Positions 47,147 through 59,340 of a stretch of DNA of 64,000 nucleotides are shown one piece after another. The notes beneath the pieces were generated by a model. That model was not told the origin of the DNA, searched no databases, and saw only the letters and a program-made list of their open reading frames with translations. The DNA is from Otis tarda. Taxonomy: Eukaryota; Chordata; Aves; Otidiformes; Otididae. Positions within the stretch are counted from its first letter, which is position 1; every line of letters starts with the position of its first letter. The DNA is taken from contig CM048553.1 in assembly GCA_026413225.1 (NCBI GenBank), positions 137,236,190-137,300,189 of the forward strand, in the 5' to 3' direction. Both the position numbers and the translations under genes were made by a program.

Positions 47147-48914
47147 TGGGAGGCAGTGGGAGCCAGGATATTGTAAGCTACATAGGGAAAGAAAACTAAT
47201 CTATACATACATAAATAATATTCTGCAGCTACAATATTTCATTAATTCTACATTCATCATATATCACTAAAAATAAAATTTAATTCTATTGAGTCATGAT
47301 GAAGGAAAGAAATAGGAGATTTCCCGCTCTTTTTGTTTACAAGTGTTAGTCTCATGACATTGAAATGCTGCCCTCTTTCCCTTGTCTTTCTGCAACACCA
47401 ACTAACCTTAGTCCCCGTTGGTCATGGGCAGGACTCTCATCCCAAATCTATAAGAAATTCTGAGCAAAGCTAGGAACAAGAAGTTGACTGCAGTTCCTTA
47501 ACAAAAGCAAAGCAGAAATATAAAAGGTGTTAGCTCTTTTTATGAGAGCTGAGAATACTGTGGAATGTAGGCCAATTAAGTAGGCATGCCAGTTTGTACT
47601 AACGTCTTCTCCAAGTGCTTTATCTGGTGCTTCTACCTTGCAAGCATACTGGGACTGGATGGCCTTAATGTGCACTACAGCAGTGTCCCACAGTCACTTT
47701 ACCTAACATGCAGTCTTGGCAGCATTTTCACTTCAATTTTTCATACTTTCTCTTTATAGAGCTTCAATCACTTGTCAAATATTAATCCTAGATTTCAAAC
47801 CACTTATTTATTTTATTCTTACTTTTTTAAATTTAGGTAAGTTGCACTGCCCTATAAGTTCTCCAATTTGCTTGGGTATTTAAGCACTACTGTCTCTTGC
47901 CTTAAAATTTGTTTTGGAGACAAAGGTAATAGTTATTTTATATATCTATTTGCTATTTTACAAGTCTGGGTTCTTTTTTTTCTTTGAGAAAGGGTTATTT
48001 TGGAATGCCAAACTGAAAACATTTTAATGGAATGAGGAATGAAAAGTTGGCTGTAAAGGACATGCCTACCACGCAGACAGTTGAAGAATTAAAGTTCAAC
48101 TTGTTAAAAATATATTCTGACAGACATTTTCTGGCTATAAATACTGATTTGATTTAATAACAACACTCTGTGCAGGCCTGTCAAAATTGTTGATGGAAAG
48201 CAGTCAGGGAGGCTAGTGTGACCTGCCTTACCTTCCAGGCTTCTTAGCTCTCAGGATGGACAGCTTTTTGGTCACCAGGCTCACTGGGAAGGGAGAGGTC
48301 GAAAGTGCTGACCAGCTGCCTGGCTTCCTGGGCTCGTTCTCTGGCCAAGAGTCAGTTCCCTGACCACAGTATTTTTAAAAAATGTCATTTTGCATTAGTC
48401 CTCCTAAGGAAAAATTCTAAAAACTTTCCATTCCACAGAATATTTCCAAACTGTTGTTCCAAATAAAAATTATAGATAAATTGAAAATGGAAAAGCTTCC
48501 CTGTGCATCTAATCACACACGGTTCATCAGACCGGTAATCTAGAAAAATGGTGGTGCTACCACTGAAGTCTGGAAGACATTATTTCCTGTACACTGTTTC
48601 TGCTATCTTGGGTGATTAAACCAGGCCATGCTACATCTAGTAAGAATGTGAGCATTGCATTTTAACAGAGCTGGGACATGATCTCTTTATGTAGCTAAGA
48701 CATTAGTTTCATAGCGTAGCTCCAGCCACACAGAGGCCACTAAAGAGACCATCTATGTAAGGCTTGCTGTTTATTCCCATGCTCAGTCAGTGGTAATTCT
48801 TCTAATGACTTCCGTGAATGTTGAGGATTTCACAGGAAAGTGGAGAAAAATGGTTAAATGTCTGAAAAGATTTACATGGGAAAAGAACGAAACTCAAAAT
48901 GCATACAGCTTAGC
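47147..48914. other. Unique AT-rich non-coding DNA
   Basis: No gene or repeat recognised; all frames are short and without motif. Confidence 0.5.
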
Positions 48915-49200
48915 TAAGCAGTGACTCAGACGGATCTGATTGCCATCCACAAATATTTCAGAAAGGTTAAACACATGGGTGGGGAGGAACTACTCAGGAT
49001 AACAAGGGAAAGGAAGCAATATGATTGCAGACAATTTGGATTGAACTGCAGGCATATCTGCTCAATAGCAGGACTGGTTAGGCTGTGGAACAATTTGCAA
49101 GTGAGACGGTGGTGGTCTCAGCATTTTGGCCATTTACTGCCAGATGGGGAAAACACGTGGTGGTGAATAATCCTATTGTAGAAGTAGATGGACTTCAGAG
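48915..49200 (+). mobile_element. Possible very old LINE (CR1/L3-like) C-terminal fragment
   Basis: The frame 48921-49166 reads DLIAIHKYFRKVKHMGGEEL and, 30 or so residues on, LVRLWNNL. CR1 proteins end with [20 protein letters not shown] and, about 60 residues after the first Asp, VEHWNRLP. The order and spacing (about 56 versus 61 residues) agree, but the middle part does not align by eye and no 3' UTR is visible. A second frame (49085-49273) overlaps it. It could instead be an unrelated frame with chance likeness. The frame is unbroken for 81 codons, which is odd for so old a relic. Confidence 0.4.
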
Positions 49201-50651
49201 AGTTTTCATAAGCTTTTCCTATTCTGCTTTCAGGATTCTGCAATCTCAGGATGAAAAAAGTAGAAGCAGATGAAAAAGATAGAGAAAATGTACAGTTTTA
49301 CTGCTGTTTGCTACTTTAAGCAAGTATTATCTCTAAATAACACAAGTTATTTTCATTTATCATTCTATGTCATTGCTCTTTTTAAAATCATCCTATTATT
49401 TCATTCCCTCCAATCTGAAATTTCTGTAGTTTAATAGCATTGAATTAAAATGGAACTAAAAGAAACATAAACCATCTGCATTTCTTCTTGCTTAAAACTA
49501 AATAGCAACAATTATGCCAAACAAATAACATTTAAATAGGCTTACAGAATATTGTAGTTACAGAAGCAGTAAAAAGTATATATGCACATTTTCGTCCTTT
49601 TCTGTCCTTGGGTAACGACAACATTAGTGACTTGCATTGATATAGCACTCTTCTGAAAGAAGATCAATTGCTGCACAAATTAGTTTCACAGACGTCATAC
49701 AAAACACATTTCACTCATAAGTGTTAGACAGTCAGCTGAAGGCTGAAGAGAGCACAGCATTAGAGCACTGGGTTCATATGGCTCGGAGAGAAGCATGCCA
49801 GCATCACGTAGGCCAGGGCTGAGCACATCTTACATCAGTAATGACTTCTGGGACCAAGGGTGGCATGAACAGCATTACTGTTTCAGCTTTACAGCAACAA
49901 ATGAGAGATTTTGAAGTGCAATGTGTGCTTTATTAAGTAGAGGAAAGAAGAAGATAAAATTTGTGCCACCTAAATACAGAAAGGAAAATACTGACCCAGA
50001 TTTAGGATTTGAAAATGTCTGTTTGAAAATGAATTTGTAATAATGGATTTAAACTGCTTGAAGAGTGTTTTCAAGGGGGTGTGGTAATGCACAGCATAGT
50101 AAAGGATGTTGTACTTGGATGATTCCCAACTCAGAGAAGCTACGTGTCCTGACATATTTACATTTCCTAAAAGCTGGCCCACGTACTGCAAGTAGAAAGA
50201 AAAAGCACAATTGCACCAGAGTTTCAATTTTGTGAACCAGCATACTCCACATGCTCATCTTTAACTCCCCACACCATTTCCAAGCCCCTTACCAACCCAA
50301 ATCTGAGCTACAGTAGAACATAGTGATTGGCCTAGATATTAAAAAACTCTAAATTTTATTCATGTGCCTGCATCTCTCTCCAAGAGTCTGGTGTCCTTAA
50401 TCATCAAAGCCTTTCAAAAACACCTACCTGTAAGCTTGGAAAATGTTTGGAAGACAAAATATGCTTACAGTTTAGCACTTAGTAAATTTAAGAAAATCAG
50501 GGCAGAAACTGTTATATCATATAATTCATGTTAATTGCAATTCATGCTGTTGAATAAGTGCTTAATATTAAACAACTGAACAAAGACAGGTGAGACCAAC
50601 AGAACACGTTTCCTGGAATAAATGATCTCCCAGGAAAAAAAGGGAAGGAGA
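49201..50651. other. Unique AT-rich non-coding DNA
   Basis: No gene or repeat recognised. Confidence 0.5.
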
Positions 50652-50764
50652 ACAGGGCTCTGAGCAACCTGATCCAGTTGAAGATGTCCCTGCTTCTTGC
50701 AGGGCAGTTGGACTAGATGACCTTTAAAGGTCCCTTCCAACTCAAACCATTCTATGATTCTATG
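50652..50764 (+). mobile_element. CR1 3' UTR fragment
   Basis: Only the last 113 bases of a CR1: 'gaacagggctctgagcaacc', 'gttggactagatgacctt', 'ggtcccttccaactcaaacc' and two ATTCTATG units. A severely 5'-truncated insertion. Confidence 0.92.
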
Positions 50765-52544
50765 TGTTCTGTCCCAGCCTTTTGGTCTCAGCAATCCTGG
50801 AGCACAGAGGAAGAAAAAAGAGGTCATGAAACAGAATGATGACAGAGAAGCTGAAAAAAGCATTAAGCATTCCTACAACATGCAAAACCACAGTGACTGA
50901 GGCATCAGGAGAGAGAAAGAATAGCAGAAATGAAATGCAGGTGAAGAACAGCTCAAGCAAAATTCAGTTGATTGTCCAAAGAGAAACTGGTGCACTGTGA
51001 ACGAAATCTGGGGAGATAATTGGTGAGAGGGAGATGCAAAGCCAGAAACCAGGGTAAAGATATGGCTATGATCATTAAACTGAGGCAATGAAGGGCAGGA
51101 CAAAGATTTTAGAAGTAAACTTAGAAGGGTTGCAACTATATTGCCCCAGATTCCAGTCGTCCTTCAATGTAAAGGGACCTTCGCTTTTCACAGGATGAGC
51201 TCAAACAGCAAAAAGCTCTTTATATTTTGCTAGCCACACTGTTCTAGCCCAGTGGAGCCCTTACATATGAACTTCTGAGTGCTGGATCCATCAGCCCCTG
51301 CACGAAGCTGGCTCCTGATGCAGGGAAACTCTTTCTAGGGAAACAATTTACAATCTCACGTTATTGTCAGAACTGATTTGGAACAGTTTCTTTATCTTAT
51401 TCATTGCCTTGCCCACAGCTTAGGCTCTCCCTGTGATGTCTCCTCAGCAGCAGCCCCAGCATATCGCTGCCGCATCAGGCTGCAGCCACTCTGTGAGGAA
51501 CCAACTATCTGAGGGCAAACCAGTCAGGTCAGGTTGCCCAACTGGCTTGTCTTTCTAAAGGGCCATGCAACACCTAGACCTGGAGCAACATTTAGATGTA
51601 AGGCATTTGATATTTTAAGATTTAAAAAAGATCAGGCCTAGTGATGGTGCAGAAAAGTGGAGACAGAAAAGCTGAAGTTTGTCAAAGACAAACACAAAAT
51701 TACATAGAAAAGAGGAGCATCAACACTGCATCAAACTTTATATTATCTAAAATCTCCAGTGTAACCCCACTTCAGTGACTCCAAGGTGCACTTGGCCCAC
51801 TAGATAGACAATGGTCTACACTCTGGTTCTTGTATTTCTACTGTGTAGTTAGATAAAAGGAGTCTGTCTAGCTGTCTACCTACTCCTCCTCAGGGAAAGG
51901 TGTTTGATTATAACATGAGCAACATGCAATGGGGTCTGCTCTGTACCTTTCACCAACAAAAGCCAAAGATGACTGTGACCCTCTGAGATTTCATACTTTG
52001 CAATCAACCAAATGCAAAAAGGGCTGGAAGCCCTCAGCTGTGAAAAAGGAAAGGAGAAACCTATCTACCTCGTGCCTTTGTTGTACATAGCTTTTCATTT
52101 TAGGCCTCCTTTAATCCAATACAGCAGCCTCTAAAATACATCTCCATTCCACAGCCTCTTCTAAGGGAAGTCTCTTGATGATTTTTTGTTCTCTATTTCT
52201 GCTCAGTCACGTTGTATCGTATTTTTTCTCTTCAAATTTTCTCTTGTCCTTAGGATTTCAAGCTCATTTCTCCTTTACTTTATCTATACCCATCCATCCA
52301 TTTTCTTCCACCTACCCAATGTCTCAGATTCTCTCTTTGAAACAAAAAGACAGAACTCAAGTCTTTTCAAGTCCTTAGATCTATAAAAATCTGTACAAAT
52401 TCACTCTCTGATAATGCCTTTTGCATTATCAATTCACTTTGTAAAAGATTTAAAGATGTACAAAATTTAGTTTTAATGGTAAATATTAGTGTATTTTCAT
52501 GGAATGTCTAAAATAAAGAAAACTCTGAATGCCAAGAAACCTGA
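50765..52544. other. Unique non-coding DNA
   Basis: No gene or repeat recognised. Short frames at 52175-52386 come from T/C-rich sequence. Confidence 0.5.
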
Positions 52545-53270
52545 GAAAAATTATAGAATTACCTTTGAGAGTAGCCCTGCAGAGAAGGACTTGGGAGTGT
52601 TGGTTGATGAAAAATTCAACCTAAGGTGGCAATGTGTGATTGCAGCCCAGAAAGCCAACTGTATTTTGGGCTGCATAAAAACAAGCACATCCACATCCAG
52701 CAGGCCAAGGGAAGTAATTCTGCCCCTCTATCTTGCTCTCATGAGACCCCACCTGGAGCACTGCGTGGGGCCCCTAGCAGAAGGAAAACACGGACCTGTT
52801 AGAGTGAGTCCACAGGAGGGCCATGAAAATTATCACAGAGGTGGGACACCTCTGCTATGAAGAAAAGCTGAGAACACTGCAATTGTTCAGCCTTCAGAAG
52901 AGAATACTCCAGGGAGACCTCATTGTGGCTTTTTGATATATAAAGGGAGCTTATAAGAAAGATGGAGAAAGACTTCTTACCAAGGCTTGTAGTGACAGGA
53001 CAAGGGGCAATAGTTTTAAACTGAAAGAGGGTAGGTTTACACTGGAGATAAGGAAGAATTTTTTTTTTTTTATGATGAGGGTGGTGAAACAATGGCATAG
53101 GTTGCCCAGAGAAGTTGTGGATGCCCCATCATTGTAAGTGTTCAAGGTTAGGTTGTACAGGGCTTTGAACAACCTGATCTAGTGGAAGATGTCCCTGCTC
53201 CTTGCAGAGGGGTTGGACTAGGTGACCTTTAAAAGTCCCTTCCAACACAAACCATTCAGTGATTCTCTAA
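52545..53270 (+). mobile_element. CR1 3' fragment, moderately old
   Basis: Starts at about the 'agtagccctgcagagaagga' block ([16 protein letters not shown], frame 52489-52860) and passes through a damaged AQKANCILGCIK region containing an extra 'acatccacatccagc' step. It goes on through 'ggcaatagttttaaactgaa' and a T run of 12 at about 53059-53070, and ends in 'gggttggactaggtgacctt' with weakened tail units ('attcagtgattctctaatt'). Several frameshifts. Related to the copy at 14314-14712, since both read 'tttaaactgaaa' where copies B and C differ. Confidence 0.9.
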
Positions 53271-56200
53271 TTACTGAATTTCTTAGATTAGTAAATACTG
53301 TCCCTATTCCTTCCATTCAGCATAAAAGATGACCTTCTTCAAACTCCCAGATCAACACTCTTGAAGGCAAAGATGGGAAATCAGTTTCAATAACAGTTGC
53401 TTTGTTTCAGTGTTTTTGAATAATTTGGCTTTCCCTACCAATTAAAGATATCTACTGATGGTACAATGAACACTATTAAATACCTTAAAGAATATGGTTT
53501 CTTCTACTTCCTTTCTTAAACTGGGTAGCCATCTTGTCATAAAAAGTATAGCTTTGCCGCTTTTGGGACATCTCACAAAAGGATTATGGAAACAACAGTA
53601 TAGAATAAAAGCATCTGAACTCTCAGACATTTAGGAATTCCTGGCTGATATCAGTTTCAAATGCCTAGGTCAACTGTTACCTGATTTTCACTTAGTTTTC
53701 CATCTGAATTCCTATACTAGTACAAGTAAGAAAGTGGCCACTAGGGTTTCTCCTTCAGTTAGCAGAACTAAAGCTACAGTCAGAAAGTGTAACTCAAGTA
53801 AAAAAGAAAAAAAAATTCTTAGTTTCTTACTGACTCTCGTAAGAACAATCCATTTTCTGGAATGATCATTTAGGTAAAGGCCCCTTCTATTGCAACTGTG
53901 GCTCACTCCTTTTTTCTTATATTAATTAAATCACATGTAGAGCATCATATTCCAGACAAATTTCCATTGCAATAAAAATTCAGAAACATGGTTCATTTTG
54001 TATAATAAATGTATCAGAAGAGCCATTCTATATTCATCACAGGTGCGTATGCCCCACTAAAATATTAAGTCAGCCTTTGGGCAGGCCATAATTCCTAAGT
54101 TTCAATGTGTATTATGGCTACAGCTCAGGAGGTGTGTTAGCAGTGTCTTTCCTCACAGACTGATGAAAAATGTAATCTTTTTTTTTTCTTATCTGGAATA
54201 TAACAGGCATTAGGAGTCAAACAGATTCTTTGAATTTAATTAACTAAAAGCCCTACAGTAAAGGGGAATAACTTCCAGTTGACCCAACATAAGAACAGTC
54301 TTCTACATGAGCATTTGAGATAAAGCCCTGGTGTTCATGCAAATTACTATCTGAATAATAAAAATGTTTTATGCATATGTATGATTGAATAAATGAAAAC
54401 TGGGAGTAGTAAACTTCAAAACAAAACCTCAAAACAACTTTACTGTAAAGCAGTTACAGCTTGTTTTGGATACACAGAGTTGAAAATTTCCATTAAAAAG
54501 CAAGATTCCCCTGCAGCCATTCTGAACGTGCTGGCTGAGGTTTGTTTGCTTTTCTTCTTTTGTTAGAACTAGATTCAAAATCACAACCTTTTAATCTCAA
54601 AAATAATCTTCAGAAAATGTGTGGTTTTGTTAAAAATAGTGTCAACAGGACAATGTGGGAAAGGATAATCTGTTTCTGCATAAATATTTGGCATAACAGT
54701 CTCACATGCAAAGACTAGTGCAATTGGGCAAAGGGAGATGGAGGGGAGGCTATAAGCAAAAACTTCACTCAGAGCCTTCCTCTTTTTCCTCTGAAACTGA
54801 GTGTGAACATCCACCGTGAAAATACTGAGATATGTAGATATTTTCAGGCTTCTGAAAGAGCAGAATCAGCAGTGCCAGATCATGAAAGAGAGTTCTTAAG
54901 TGATTTCCAGTCATTTCAAGTGAAAACATTAGAAATATGGGGTTTGTAACAATCTGACATCACAAGATGTTCCGACATTGTTGTGTCTTAATTTTCCACA
55001 CTCGAAAGTTTTCAAGCTTGTTTAAAACTTTTTTTCCCCTGCATTGGTGAATGTATCCCTTGTTACTGAAAAGAATCTGTCCTCAATAATTCCAGCTTCT
55101 GCAGAGCGACATCTCAATCCTGCAGCATTATCTACATGGATAATTGCAGAGAGACACCTGGGTTTCACTGAAGGATCTGTCCCTGGTTTTTGGCCCAAGG
55201 TATGATCAAGTGGTATTCTTTCTTGACTCTGTGCTGTGATAATAGAGTATCTGGATCATTTTTCTGACAAATAGATGTTTGAATGGGGGAAAACCGAACA
55301 TCATAATATAAAAGTTTGCACCAACTTCTTGGACTGTTTTAAGAAGTGATTTCTGAAAGTAATTGGCCATTATCTGAATACTCAGAAGCATGTTAACTTC
55401 GCATGCTAAATTCAGCATGGTTATTTCAAAATTATCAACTCAAGTTTATGTTTTGTTAATTGTTTTCATTTTCAGTGTAAGAAACCTACACCTCTTTCGG
55501 TGAGGGTGTAATTGGTGTAAAACTGTTGCCTTTTGACCGACATTTAGCTCAAAGACTTCTTGGATGCAGAAGACAGTTGCAGCAGGAGCAAACTAAAAGT
55601 ACTTCCTCCCACCTCCCCCTACCCCTCTTCACTGATGAGGAACTCAGGCTGTCTCGTTTCCTGAGTTTCCAACCCAAAATGCAAAATGAAAAAGATTTTC
55701 CTCTGCAAAACAGACCTTAAAGACTATGTTTCAAACTAGTTGCTATGACCACCACCACACGCCTAAGGAGATCTGTTTTAAAATGTCATCATCCTGCCAT
55801 CGTGTGCCAGTTTATGGTACTGCTCACAAAGGCTGTATCTCATATTGAAATTACGACTCAGTTTTAAAACGTAGATATTTCTGTCACTAGAAAATTACGT
55901 ATTGCAATATAAACATCAGGTTTTAATAACTTGAAATTATTAATATGCCATGCTGCTGAATAAGAATGATTAAGGCATATATATAAATGTGATGCAATGA
56001 TTTATGAGTGTTTTTGCTTCTTTTACTTCAGAGCCAATGCTCTATAATATAAAATATCTGGGAAACCAATGGCTAACTTGATGACATCGGTAACATTAAC
56101 ACTTTGTTTGAAAAAAAAAAATGAGTAATTTCGGTCTTGGGTTTTCCTCCTTTGTTCCGATCTCCTTCAATTCCAGACAGTGTAGACAATCACTCATCTT

Positions 56201-58054
56201 GCATCCCTTTACTATACTAAGTCAGCTGTATTAATTAGGTATGGCACATCAGATTACCCAGTCTTAGCAGACTACATACAGTACAAGATGGGAACAGGAG
56301 GGAAAACTGCTTTTATTCTGTTTGGGCTACAGAACCCAAAATCTCTTTCAATATCTGAGTGCATACCCACCCAACTCCCAGCTCTGTATCAGAAATATCT
56401 GAGTGCACACCAACGTCTCCCTCCTCTTCCACAGGGTAATCCCCAAGCACATACCCTTAAATCCCAGTAAGTAAGCATAGACACAACTTTTTTTAAAAAA
56501 AAAAAACAAACAAACTTCTGTACTACTAAACACCTGTAGGACTTCATCTACTTCACCTAATTAAAGTAACAAACCCTCAGCATCTATGCCAGCCTTATGA
56601 TTGAAACACTGATCAAAACCCTTTCAGGCCACATAAATGAGGAGATAGCAGATTCTTTTCTCATCCACTTATTTAGTGCTAGACTGTGTTGAGATCGTAT
56701 CACCCTCCTAGCCTCCCTTGCTGACAGATGCCAGTTTGCTGTGTAAATGCAGGGCTAGGAGAGAGAGACAATACATTGCCAGCTGGCCAACGTGAAAGTG
56801 AATTCATACAGCGCTGATCTGTACTCCTGAGCCACTGAATATATCACTTTAACCATGTAGATTTTTAGAAAATTGCAATGGCTGGAATAGCTCAAGACCC
56901 CCAGGAAGAATGCATTCACAACTTCCATAAAGCCTCAAAGTCAGAAGGTGTGACTGAAAATAAATCACTGAAACTCTCTAGCCAGCTGTTACAGATGAAG
57001 CAAAACATTCACTAAAAAGTTATTTAAAATCTCCACAAGGAACCTGGAATACCCCTGCTCCAGCTGAGGCAGGTCATAACTGTTACCTATCCATGTATAA
57101 CCTTGCCCAGTAAGATAACTCAGAAATGGGAAGCTGTGCTGCCTCCAGAGCAGAGCAACTCAATACTGTCTGGGCTGATAAAATGTTCTACATCTGTTAC
57201 CATCCTATCATTGCACACATTTAGGTCCTTCCGATGGCAGCCACCCACTAGCAAGCTCTGTACAAAGTTCTCTCACCAAAAGCAGTTCCGTTTCTTCATT
57301 TAATCTTCTGCCCTATTTCCCCTTATAATCAGAAATGAGATTAAAGGCTGCCACTAAGAACAGAGCTCTCACAGGCGATCAGCGCACCTAGCGCTCCCCC
57401 CCGCACCCCACCCTTTGACAAACTGATGGATTTTGGTGTCTCTGCTCTGACACCAAAGACCTGATCCTGCAAATCATCACTTACATAAACAGTCTTATTG
57501 ATTGTGGTGGAAGTAACTTCCACAGGTTTGCAGAATGGCCTCCTCCTGTTATGCACATGCTATAGCCGTTACTCAGCTGCTTGAACAGCTGATGAGAAAT
57601 GGATGTAATTAGGCTTTCAGGGCAGAAGTCCAATGGGTTTACAAGGGTACTAGCTGCATGTCTCTCTGCAAGGGTAAATAGTTCACTCTTCAAAAGCATT
57701 TTACCTTAAGCAATTTATCTGTTTATGTTTTACTTTAAGCAAATCTAAATTCCTGAGCTGGTCAAAACCACAGTACTAAGGACTATTCTTCTGTGCCCAG
57801 GCTAACGGGACATGGCAGGCTAGTTTAACCTTCTTCTTTAACTTGTGGCAGCAGAGATACTGAAGTCTCCTAATCTTGGAATAGTACCAAACGTATGTAA
57901 TTAACTCAGCATTGCTTCCTGCCACAGGTTACTGCATTTGGACACTACAAATTTTCCCCCCACACCCCATTGCCCATTTTGCAGCAGGAGCTGTCATTTA
58001 TGATGAGTGTTTCCACTGCCTTGCAGCACAGGAGGGCTCTCTCCTACCTCAGGC
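53271..58054. other. Unique AT-rich non-coding tract
   Basis: About 4.8 kb without recognised genes or repeats. Simple runs occur at 54178-54187 (T) and 56489-56508 (T then A). Frames of 60-77 codons on both strands have no motif. Confidence 0.5.
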
Positions 58055-58578
58055 TACTAGGAGTACTGCATCCAGCTCTGAAATCCTCAGCACAGGAAAG
58101 ACAGGGACCTGTTGGAGCGGGTCCAGAGGAGGGCCACAAAAACGATCAGAAGGCTGGAACACCTCTCCTGCGAGGGCAGGATGAAAGAGTTTGGGCTGTT
58201 CAGCCTGGAGAAGAGAAGGCTCCAGGGAGACCTTATAGCAGCCTTCCAGTACGTAAAGGGGGTCTGTAATAAAGATGGGGACAAACTTTTTAGCAGGCCC
58301 TGTTGTGACAGGACCAGGGGTAATGCTTTTAAAACAGAAGGAGGTAGATTTAGACTAGGTATAAGGAAGAAATTTTTATGATGAGGGTAGTGAAACACCG
58401 GCAGAAGTTGCCCTGAGAGGTGGTAGATGCCCCATCCCTGGAAACATTCAAGACTATGTTGAACGGGATTCTGAGCAACCTGATCTGGTTGGAGATGTCC
58501 CTGCTCCTTGTAGGGGGTTTGGACTAGATGGCCTTTGAAGGTCCCTTCCAACCCAAACCATTCTATGATTCTATGATT
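58055..58578 (+). mobile_element. CR1 3' fragment
   Basis: Begins within 'ggagtactgcatccagctctg' (the LEYCVQ region) and carries an 89-codon frame (58112-58381): [40 protein letters not shown] and GGRFRLGIRKKF. Frame is lost after 58380 ('ttatgatgagggtagtgaaa'). It ends with 'ggtttggactagatggcctt' and two ATTCTATG units. 5'-truncated. Confidence 0.93.
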
Positions 58579-58967
58579 TAAGCAATATCCAAATATATTA
58601 TAATAACATTTCCTGTATTCATAATGTGTCATGGCATAGAATAACTTGATACAATGACAATGGCATAATAGGATTTCACAGGATGAATGAGAGTAAAAAG
58701 GCAGCTCAGCGCTTGCATCTGATCTGCCCTGCAGTTCTGTGCTGCTCACGGGGCAAGCCCGGAGCAGGTGAGTGACCGCCTCCTCTCAACAGCAGTGTAT
58801 TTGAGTCCATTTAGGTAAAGAATCTGTGCTAAACCAAAAATGACTCAGTGGGCTGTTACACAACCAGCCAGCTTTGGTCACAGACAATAGCTACACCAAT
58901 AAATCTGAGTCACGACTTGATTATAGTGCTGATAACAAGGTGGGTGATAAAGAGAGAACACTTACAG
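58579..58967. other. Unique non-coding DNA
   Basis: No gene or repeat recognised between the CR1 end and the older fragment to the right. Confidence 0.5.
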
Positions 58968-59340
58968 GTTTGAAAAATAGGATTGGTAGAGATTTCAAGA
59001 GGCCATCTAGTCTCTTACCCTGCCCGAAGCAGGATCAGTTACATGGATACAGTTTTTACATTACATCCGTCCTACCAGTTGTTTGTCAAACTTGTTCTCA
59101 AAAAACTTCACGAGTGATGGGGACTATACATCATCCCAGGAAAACTATTCAGTGCTTTTCTGTTCTTACTTTCTTATTTTCAGGAGTTATTTTGTACTGT
59201 CTGAAAAATGTCTGCAACCTTATTGGTTGTTTATCTCTTCTCTGTGTTCTGCTTTGGTATATTCCTATTGAATTCATAAAATGCATAGTGTTGGCCCTTA
59301 TTTGAAGGCGTTTCAGAGGTACATTTCTTTTCTCCACAAT
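58968..59340 (-). mobile_element. Ancient CR1/L3-like fragment
   Basis: On the plus strand: 'gatttcaagaggccatctag', 'cctgcccgaagcaggatcag', 'gttgtttgtcaaacttgttc', 'gtgatggggactatacatca' and 'actattcagtgcttttctgt'. This is the reversed 3' region of an old amniote CR1/L3-type LINE ('lead' words: ctagtc, gcaggatca, tgatgggga, cagtgctt). Strongly diverged, far older than the CR1 copies above. A 143-codon frame across it (58874-59305, plus) is not a gene. Confidence 0.75.

Noticed and set aside
58874..59305. 143-codon plus-strand open frame
   Set aside because: Runs over an ancient LINE fragment in antisense; the Cys/Leu/Phe-rich end comes from T-rich DNA.
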